Source: TMED13 sp042090305 (lineage in GTDB: Bacteria; Pseudomonadota; Alphaproteobacteria; Methylaequorales; Methylaequoraceae). Taken from it: a stretch of 48,432 nt of DNA. Positions 42,395 through 48,432 of this stretch are shown here, piece by piece (positions within the stretch are counted from its first letter, which is position 1; each line of letters begins with the position of its first letter). The position numbers and the translations under genes were made by a program. Under the pieces are notes generated by a model. That model was not told the DNA's origin and did not search any database. It was given only the letters and a program-made list of their open reading frames with translations. The stretch spans positions 1 through 48,432 of the forward strand of contig JBELJQ010000012.1 of NCBI GenBank assembly GCA_042090305.1, in the 5' to 3' direction.

Positions 42395-42658
42395 ATGGCT
42401 AATATAAAATCAGCAAAAAAACGGATACTTCAAACCAAAAAAAAAACTGAATTTAACAAATTTGTTAAATCCAGAGTTAGAAGTAAAATCAAGAAAATTT
42501 TCGGATTAATTGAATCCAAAAAGAAAGATGAAGCAAAGGTTCAATTTATGAATTTTGAGTCAGATATTTCTAAAGCTGCCTCAAAAGGTGTTTATAAAAA
42601 AAATACTGCATCTAGGCTTGTATCAAGGCTTTCAGAGAAGGTAAAAAAAATAAGTTAA
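42395..42658 (+). CDS. rpsT: 30S ribosomal protein S20
   Basis: S20 binds 16S rRNA and helps assemble the 30S subunit. The 87-residue product starts at ATG 42395 with MANIKSAKKRILQTKKKTEFN, the family's typical N terminus, and ends with the KGVYKKNTASRLVSRLSEKVKK helix. A longer in-frame start at 42365 would add 10 unrelated residues. The mutM-rpsT-dnaA neighbourhood is common in alphaproteobacteria. The 64-base gap that follows is T-rich and shows no clear hairpin. Confidence 0.95.
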   Translation: MANIKSAKKRILQTKKKTEFNKFVKSRVRSKIKKIFGLIESKKKDEAKVQFMNFESDISKAASKGVYKKNTASRLVSRLSEKVKKIS

Positions 42659-42722
42659 TTTTTATTTTTTTCATATTGATTCAAAAATTATATTAGTTAA
42701 TCTTTTAAGTTGATGGTGTTAT

Positions 42723-43148
42723 ATGAACGATTTGGATTACGCAGGAGATATTTCTCCAAATGACGCCTGGGAGATGCTTAAATCCCAGGAAAACTGCAAT
42801 TTATTAGATTGTAGGAGCATAGCAGAATGGCAATTTGTTGGAGTTCCAGATTTAACAGATATCGGAAAAAAAACAATTTTTATAGAATGGCAAAGTTTTC
42901 CGATGATGCAAAAAAATGAAATTTTTTTACAAGAGATTGTTAACTCTGGTGTAAACAAAGACACAAAGTTAGTTATTATGTGTAGATCGGGTGCGAGGTC
43001 ACGTTCAGCCGCAGAATATTTGACAAATCAAGGCTATACTAATTGTTACAATATTGTAGAGGGATTTGAGGGCTCTCATGACGGAAATAGCCATAGAGGA
43101 AAAATAAACGGTTGGAAATTTTCTGGTTTACCGTGGAAGCAAGGATAG
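42723..43148 (+). CDS. Single-domain rhodanese
   Basis: A 141-residue rhodanese-fold sulfurtransferase with the active-site loop CRSGARSRSA (Cys87) and the CH2A-like LLDCRSIAEWQFVGVPD. No signal peptide, so cytoplasmic. The C-terminal part (SHDGNSHRGKINGWKFSGLPW) is typical of a subgroup often found in alphaproteobacteria. It sits four bases before dnaA, so it may share the dnaA promoter. Sulfur donor and acceptor are unknown; the moeB-like enzyme at 36684 lacks its own rhodanese domain and is a possible partner (inference). Confidence 0.87.
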   Translation: MNDLDYAGDISPNDAWEMLKSQENCNLLDCRSIAEWQFVGVPDLTDIGKKTIFIEWQSFPMMQKNEIFLQEIVNSGVNKDTKLVIMCRSGARSRSAAEYLTNQGYTNCYNIVEGFEGSHDGNSHRGKINGWKFSGLPWKQG

Positions 43149-43152
43149 TTTA

Positions 43153-44538
43153 ATGGTGGTAGAAAATCAGAATGATTTTGTAGAAATCCAAGCTCAATGG
43201 GTATCGGTTAGATCACGTATAAGACAAAAGATTGGTGATGCCCAGTTTAAGAGTTGGATTAAACTTATAAAATTGACAGATTTCCAAGATAGAAAAGTGA
43301 TCTTAAGTGTTAACAGTAACTTCTTAAAAACCAGAATTACTGAACAATACCTTGATATAATAAAGAGTTATTGGCTTGTACAAAATTTAAAGATAGACGA
43401 TATCGAAATAATAGTTTCGAAGGAAGAGAATGCTAAAGAACAAATGGCTATCGATATACCACCTAAATCAGATAAAATAGTAAATGAATTTAAGAATAAT
43501 GATATTTTTAAAAGTATAAGTTCGGATTTAGATAGTAGGTTTACTTTTAATAACTTTATAGTTGGTAAGCCCAACGAGCTTGCGTTTGCAGCTGCACGAA
43601 GAGTATCAGAGAATGATGAAGTCCCTTTTAATCCACTATTTTTATATGGAGGCGTCGGTTTAGGAAAAACGCATTTAATGCACGCAATTGCACATGAGAT
43701 TAAAGGCAGGAATCCGCTTAGAAGAGTTATTTATATGTCTGCAGAGAAATTTATGTATCACTTCATAAAAGCTTTGAGATTCAAAAATACCGTCGCATTT
43801 AAAGAACAATTTAGAAATGTAGACGTTTTAATGATTGATGATGTTCAGTTCATATCTGGAAAAGATTCAACGCAAGAGGAATTTTTCCACACCTTTAACG
43901 CTTTGATTGATCAAAATAAGCAACTTATTATTTCTGCTGATAAATCACCGCAAGATTTAGAGGGAATAGAGGAAAGAATGAGGTCAAGACTCGGCTGGGG
44001 TTTAGTGGCTGATATTCATCCTTTAAGTTATGAATTAAGACTTGGAATCTTACAAGCCAAAGAAGAAAAATTATCAGCTAGAATACCTCCAAATATACTT
44101 GAATTTCTTGCTCATAAAATCACCTCTAACGTTAGAGAGTTAGAGGGTGCTTTGAATAGATTGGCAGCCTTCTCTTCATTGGTGGGAAGAGAAATTAATT
44201 TAGACATGGTCCAGGACTTACTTAAAGATCTTCTAAGATCTTCGCAAAAGAAGGTAAATATTGAGGAAATACAAAAAAAAGTTTCTCAACACTTCAATAT
44301 AAAGATGTCCGATATGAGTTCAGCAAGACGGTCCAGAACAATTGCCCGTCCAAGACAAATTGCGATGTATTTATCAAAGAATTTAACCTCAAGATCATTA
44401 CCAGAAATTGGAAGAAGATTTGGGAATAGAGACCATACAACGGTAATCCATGCGGTTAGAAAGGTCGAGGAATTAAGGGTTAAGGATTTAAGTTTTGATG
44501 AAGATGTCCAACTTTTAATTAGAATGCTTGAGTCTTAA
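43153..44538 (+). CDS. dnaA: Chromosomal replication initiator DnaA
   Basis: DnaA opens oriC and regulates replication. The 461-residue protein has an N-terminal domain I (W16 to about 90), an AAA+ domain with Walker A GGVGLGKT (166-173), Walker B VLMIDDVQF and sensor SADKSPQDL, and a C-terminal DNA-binding domain with RDHTTVIHAVRKVEEL. AAGGA about eight bases before the ATG supports the start. dnaN follows after two bases. No cluster of DnaA boxes was seen in the adjacent gaps. Confidence 0.97.
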   Translation: MVVENQNDFVEIQAQWVSVRSRIRQKIGDAQFKSWIKLIKLTDFQDRKVILSVNSNFLKTRITEQYLDIIKSYWLVQNLKIDDIEIIVSKEENAKEQMAIDIPPKSDKIVNEFKNNDIFKSISSDLDSRFTFNNFIVGKPNELAFAAARRVSENDEVPFNPLFLYGGVGLGKTHLMHAIAHEIKGRNPLRRVIYMSAEKFMYHFIKALRFKNTVAFKEQFRNVDVLMIDDVQFISGKDSTQEEFFHTFNALIDQNKQLIISADKSPQDLEGIEERMRSRLGWGLVADIHPLSYELRLGILQAKEEKLSARIPPNILEFLAHKITSNVRELEGALNRLAAFSSLVGREINLDMVQDLLKDLLRSSQKKVNIEEIQKKVSQHFNIKMSDMSSARRSRTIARPRQIAMYLSKNLTSRSLPEIGRRFGNRDHTTVIHAVRKVEELRVKDLSFDEDVQLLIRMLES

Positions 44539-44540
44539 GC

Positions 44541-45647
44541 ATGGAATTTATCATAGAGAAAAAAAAACTCCTTGAATGTTTGAATCACTTTCAAAGTGTA
44601 GTGGAAAAAAGAAATACAATCCCAATTTTGTCAAATATCAAAATTTTTTCAGATAATGAATCCTCATTAACATTTACAGCCACCGATCTTGCTTTAGAAT
44701 TAAGCGAAACAGTTTTAGCTAATGTAATGAAAAAGGGAGGGTTCACTGTTGCATCCCAGTTATTCTTTGACTTAATAAGAAAAGCTCCAGATAACTGCAA
44801 AATCACCATAACTCATGATGAAGAATTAAAGAATGCATTGGTTGTTTTTAACAACTCAAAATTTAATTTTCCTACAATGTCAATAGATGATTTCCCAGTA
44901 ATGGATAAAAAAGACCTAAATGAGAAAATTGACTTAGATGCCAAGGAACTTAAACATTTAATAGATAATTGTAAGTTTTGTATGGGTGTTGATGAATCAA
45001 GGCAGTATTTAAATGGTATTTTTTTTCATAAAAGTAATGACTTAGTGTCAACAGTCGCAACTGATGGGCACAGGTTATCAAAATGTAGCTTAGAGAAAAA
45101 AGTTGACCTTAATTTTGAGGGTATAATCATACCTAAAAAATCCGTTTTTGAGATTTCAAAAATTTTGGACGAGTCTAATGAAAAGGTCATATTAACTTTT
45201 TCGAAAACTAGATTGAAAGTTGAGATAGGAGAAATTACTCTTATAACTAAACTTATTAACTCAACTTTTCCTGATTATGAGAGCGTTATACCTCAAGAAG
45301 AGGAACAAATCATGCAAGTTAATTGTAAAGAATTTAGTGAAACAATTGATAGAGTTTCAACAATTTCTAATGAGAAGTTTAGAACTGTTAAATTTAAAAT
45401 AAATGAAAACTTATGTGTTGTAAGTTCATCTGGTAATGATAAGTCAACAGGAACAGAGAGTATAAATGTGCAGTATACTGGGCCTGAAATTAATATCAAC
45501 TTTAACTCAAGATATATTCTTGATGTTCTCTCATTAATTAAGGATGGAGCTGTAAGTTTTAATTTCTCAAAAAATACTTCACCCACAGTCTTGAAAAGTG
45601 ATTCTTTTAAAAATGTTTTATTCTTAATCATGCAGATGAGGGCCTAA
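44541..45647 (+). CDS. dnaN: DNA polymerase III beta sliding clamp
   Basis: DnaN is the ring-shaped processivity clamp. The 368-residue product has the three clamp folds: MEFIIEKKKLLECLNHFQSVVEKRNTIPILSN (family start, with ATD LALE later), FHKSNDLVSTVATDGHRLS in the middle, and the C-terminal LFLIMQMRA segment that forms the peptide-binding surface (usually MPMRL). It lies between dnaA and recF as in many bacteria. Confidence 0.96.
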   Translation: MEFIIEKKKLLECLNHFQSVVEKRNTIPILSNIKIFSDNESSLTFTATDLALELSETVLANVMKKGGFTVASQLFFDLIRKAPDNCKITITHDEELKNALVVFNNSKFNFPTMSIDDFPVMDKKDLNEKIDLDAKELKHLIDNCKFCMGVDESRQYLNGIFFHKSNDLVSTVATDGHRLSKCSLEKKVDLNFEGIIIPKKSVFEISKILDESNEKVILTFSKTRLKVEIGEITLITKLINSTFPDYESVIPQEEEQIMQVNCKEFSETIDRVSTISNEKFRTVKFKINENLCVVSSSGNDKSTGTESINVQYTGPEININFNSRYILDVLSLIKDGAVSFNFSKNTSPTVLKSDSFKNVLFLIMQMRA

Positions 45648-45656
45648 TCTCAATTA

Positions 45657-46814
45657 ATGGGAAATTTAATTAAGATCAAAAATCTAAGGCTTAAAAATTA
45701 TAGAAATCATAGGGATATTAAGGTAAAGCCTGAAAAAAATATTATTGTAATTTATGGTAAAAATGGTTCAGGGAAAACTAATATACTTGAATCAATTTCA
45801 TTGTTAGGTTCAACAAACGGGCTAAGGAATGCTAATTTGTTTGAAGTTGTCTCTGACAAACTTAAAGGACCAATCGAACTATTCGGCTCTAATTTTGAAT
45901 TAGAAACTGAATCATCCATCATAACTGTTGGATTAGGTTTAAAAAAAAACAAAGATAATTTTACAAAAATTTTAAATATAAATAATTCAAAGGCAAGTAA
46001 GTTAGAGTTAAAAAATGAATTAAGTATTTTTTGGGTAGTACCTCAAATGTCATATTTATTTCAAAATAGTTCAGAAGATAGAAGAACTTTCATTGATATG
46101 ATGATAAACTCAATAGATAAGGATCATTTAGAAAATATAGCTAAATATCGTAAGCTTAAAAAAGAAAGAATTAAAATTCTTAAAAGTTCAAACTTTGAGA
46201 GTAACAGTGCGTGGCTTGATACTATTGAAAAAAAAATGTGCTATTTTGGAATGATAATATGTGATTCAAGAAGAACGTTTCTAAAATCTCTAAATCGAAA
46301 ATTGAATATAATAAATGATAAAATATCAAAATTTTTACTGGAATTTAATGGCACTATTGACCTATTACTCAAAAAAGAACCAGCTCTTAATGTTGAACAA
46401 TTTTTTTTGAAAAATTTAAAGGAAAATAGATTTAAAGATTCTATTTCAGGTAGAACAAATTTTAGTGCTAATAAAACAGACCTTAGAGCGTATGAGGAGA
46501 TAACAAAAAAAGAAGCAAAAAACTTTTCTACAGGAGAACAAAAACTAATTGTGATATCTATAATTTTATCATTTATTGAACACCTCCAAACTGTAAAGAA
46601 GATTCGACTTATTTTTCTTTTAGATGATATTTTTTCCTATCTTGACAAGAGCTATATAATCAAATTGATAACCAAATTAAATGAATTAAGTATTCAGACT
46701 TGGATAACAGATGTTAGAGCTGATTTTATTGAAAATGATAACCCAATAAGCAAAATGATACATAAGATAAATATTGGAGATAAAGGCTTTAAAGTTCAGG
46801 ATATTAAGATATAA
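45657..46814 (+). CDS. recF: Recombination mediator RecF
   Basis: RecF is an SMC-like ATPase that helps load RecA at gaps. The 385-residue product has KNLRLKNYRNH at the start, Walker A GKNGSGKT (34-41), the ABC signature FSTGEQKL and Walker B LIFLLDDIFSYLDKS. It begins nine bases after dnaN and precedes gyrB by 25 bases. Confidence 0.95.
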   Translation: MGNLIKIKNLRLKNYRNHRDIKVKPEKNIIVIYGKNGSGKTNILESISLLGSTNGLRNANLFEVVSDKLKGPIELFGSNFELETESSIITVGLGLKKNKDNFTKILNINNSKASKLELKNELSIFWVVPQMSYLFQNSSEDRRTFIDMMINSIDKDHLENIAKYRKLKKERIKILKSSNFESNSAWLDTIEKKMCYFGMIICDSRRTFLKSLNRKLNIINDKISKFLLEFNGTIDLLLKKEPALNVEQFFLKNLKENRFKDSISGRTNFSANKTDLRAYEEITKKEAKNFSTGEQKLIVISIILSFIEHLQTVKKIRLIFLLDDIFSYLDKSYIIKLITKLNELSIQTWITDVRADFIENDNPISKMIHKINIGDKGFKVQDIKI

Positions 46815-46839
46815 TAAATAAGTTAAATTAGGAATCAAA

Positions 46840-48432
46840 TTGGATTTAGAAAAAGATCAATTAAATAATGAATCTTACGATGCAGGCTCGATAAAAGTTC
46901 TTAAAGGGCTTGATGCTGTGAGAAAAAGACCTGGAATGTATATAGGTGATACTGATGACGGTTCGGGTCTTCATCATATGGTTTACGAGGTTGTTGACAA
47001 CTCAATTGATGAGTCATTAGCAGGTCACTGCGATTCAATCGAAGTTATTCTTAACTCTAATGGGTCAGTAACTGTTAAAGATAACGGAAGAGGTATTCCA
47101 ACTAGTATTCATAAAGATGAAGGTATTTCTGCCGCAGAAGTTATTATGACTCAATTGCATGCAGGAGGTAAGTTTGATCAAAATTCTTATAAAGTATCTG
47201 GAGGATTACATGGAGTTGGAGTTTCGGTCGTAAATGCTTTGTCAGAGTATTTAGAACTTACAATTCTAAGAGATAAGAAAAAATTTTACATGAAATTTAA
47301 GAATGGTGTCGCTGAATCTAGTCTCAAAGAAATAGGAAGTTCAAATGAGAGTGGAACAGAAATTACATTTATGCCATCGAAAGTAACATTTAGTAAAACA
47401 GATTTCGAATTCAACAAACTAGAAACAAGACTTAGAGAGTTAGCTTTTTTAAATTCTGGAGTTAATATTGTTATTATTGATAAAAGAAAAGATGAGACAA
47501 TTGAGTCCAAACTATCATCCAGAGGTGGTTTGAAGGCTTATGTTAAATTTTTAGATAAATCAAGAGAATCTATTATCAATGACACAATCTTCTTCAAGAG
47601 TTCCTCGGAAAATATTCAGGTAGAGTTGGCTATACAGTGGAATAAAAGTTATCACGAAAATTGTTTAGTGTTTACAAATAATATTCCTCAAAGAGATGGG
47701 GGTACACATTTAGCAGGGTTTAGATCAGCATTAACAAGAACCGTTAATAACGCAATTAATAATTTAGGATTACAAAAAAAGGAAAAAATCAACTTAACTG
47801 GTGATGATTCTAGGGAGGGAGTTACTTGTGTTTTATCTGTAAAGGTGCCCGACCCAAAATTTTCATCTCAAACAAAAGATAAGTTGGTTTCATCAGAAGT
47901 TAGACCTGTTGTAGAGTCAGTTGTTTCAGAAAACTTGTCTAATTGGTTTGAAGAAAACCCAAAAGATAGTAAAGTTGTTATAACCAAAATTTTTGAGGCC
48001 GCTGCTGCACGTGAAGCAGCAAGGAAAGCAAGAGAGGTTTCCAGAAAAAACTCTGCATTAGAAATTTCGTCGCTTCCAGGTAAACTGGCCGATTGTCAAG
48101 ATAAGTCACCGGAAAATAGTGAATTATTTATTGTTGAGGGGGATTCAGCGGGTGGATCAGCCAAGCAAGCTAGAAACCGAAGAAATCAAGCTGTTCTGCC
48201 ACTAAAGGGTAAAATCTTAAATACTGAAAAATCTCGTAAAGATAAAATTCTTAATTCATCAGAAATTGCCACATTAATTCAAGCATTAGGTGCTGGTTAT
48301 TATGATGATTTTCAGATAGATTCTCTAAGATACCATAAAATTATAATTATGACCGATGCAGATGTTGATGGTTCACATATAAGAACTCTTTTACTTACTT
48401 TTTTCTACCGCCACATGCCCGAATTAGTAACT
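46840..48432 (+). CDS. gyrB: DNA gyrase subunit B (3' end outside window)
   Basis: GyrB supplies ATP-driven strand passage to gyrase. The visible 531 residues run to the last base of the window. The start is a TTG at 46840: the in-frame stop is at 46819-46821, no ATG precedes the conserved SIKVLKGLDAVRKRPGMYIG, and AGGA (46830-46833) stands six bases before it. GHKL ATPase residues are in VYEVVDNSIDE, VKDNGRGIP and GGLHGVGVSVVNAL. The Toprim motifs EGDSAGGSAKQARNRR and MTDADVDGSHI are present. The C-terminal ~270 residues lie beyond the window. Confidence 0.96.
   Translation, partial: MDLEKDQLNNESYDAGSIKVLKGLDAVRKRPGMYIGDTDDGSGLHHMVYEVVDNSIDESLAGHCDSIEVILNSNGSVTVKDNGRGIPTSIHKDEGISAAEVIMTQLHAGGKFDQNSYKVSGGLHGVGVSVVNALSEYLELTILRDKKKFYMKFKNGVAESSLKEIGSSNESGTEITFMPSKVTFSKTDFEFNKLETRLRELAFLNSGVNIVIIDKRKDETIESKLSSRGGLKAYVKFLDKSRESIINDTIFFKSSSENIQVELAIQWNKSYHENCLVFTNNIPQRDGGTHLAGFRSALTRTVNNAINNLGLQKKEKINLTGDDSREGVTCVLSVKVPDPKFSSQTKDKLVSSEVRPVVESVVSENLSNWFEENPKDSKVVITKIFEAAAAREAARKAREVSRKNSALEISSLPGKLADCQDKSPENSELFIVEGDSAGGSAKQARNRRNQAVLPLKGKILNTEKSRKDKILNSSEIATLIQALGAGYYDDFQIDSLRYHKIIIMTDADVDGSHIRTLLLTFFYRHMPELVT

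Noticed and set aside
42659..42722. Possible oriC next to dnaA
   Set aside because: The T-rich 64-base gap contains no DnaA-box-like nonamers that I could recognise.
1..48432. Mobile elements, prophage, CRISPR, tRNA or rRNA genes
   Set aside because: No transposase, integrase, repeat-spacer array or RNA-gene signature was seen; all gaps are about 102 bases or less and are accounted for above.

Overview
This is a very compact, A+T-rich stretch of bacterial chromosome. Almost every base is coding, no gap exceeds about 102 bases, and start and stop codons repeatedly overlap. Gene content and order point to an alphaproteobacterium: mutS-glnD-murJ-trpS, nfuA/tsaB/rimI/fur, miaB-phoH-ybeY-corC-lnt-metK-trmB, nusA-infB-rbfA-truB-rpsO-pnp, ubiE-coaBC-dut, mutM-rpsT, and dnaA-dnaN-recF-gyrB. 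Irr, the Alph_Pro_TM family and an Rrf2-cysK pair support this. Low GC, tiny intergenic spaces and AAA/ATA/AGA-rich codons fit streamlined (probably marine) lineages; that placement is inference. No rRNA, tRNA, CRISPR, phage or insertion sequence was recognised. The window opens inside mutS and closes inside gyrB.

Layout. 1-10188 (+): mismatch repair (mutS), nitrogen signalling (glnD), the lipid II flippase (murJ), trpS, a translationally coupled TSUP transporter / Alph_Pro_TM pair, a UspA protein and nfuA. 10194-12668: three cell-wall genes (a Bax-like glucosaminidase on +, and a polysaccharide deacetylase and a D-Ala-D-Ala dipeptidase on -) sit between nfuA and tsaB. 12684-17615: tsaB, rimI, a TusA-like protein (-), fur, the ornithine-lipid pair olsB-olsA, and miaB. 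17624-23338: phoH, ybeY, corC, lnt, metK, trmB. 23426-30911: the transcription/translation operon nusA, infB, rbfA, truB, rpsO, pnp, with no rimP or ylxR in their usual places. 30913-35262: a nitronate monooxygenase-like flavoenzyme, irr, then a rubrerythrin / CCG-type Fe-S protein / DUF3501 module. 35259-41198: an SH3 protein, a 2-hydroxyacid dehydrogenase, and the minus-strand run ubiE, coaBC, dut, rrf2, cysK, moeB-like. 41197-48432 (+): mutM, a small exported protein, rpsT, a rhodanese, dnaA, dnaN, recF, gyrB.

The most interesting area is 32308-35262. Between irr and the rubrerythrin gene, 100 bases hold a near-perfect classical Fur box (18 of 19), a 15-base Irr-box (ICE)-like palindrome, a third perfect 7-base inverted repeat over the -35 box, a good promoter (TTGACT-16-TATACT) and a strong Shine-Dalgarno sequence. 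They lie ahead of a three-gene module whose Fe-S protein and DUF3501 protein have no established role. The layout suggests an iron- and peroxide-responsive unit under several regulators, with both Fur and Irr encoded in this window.

Regulatory calls are by eye and are hypotheses. Product calls rest on recognised motifs and conserved order; no database search was possible.
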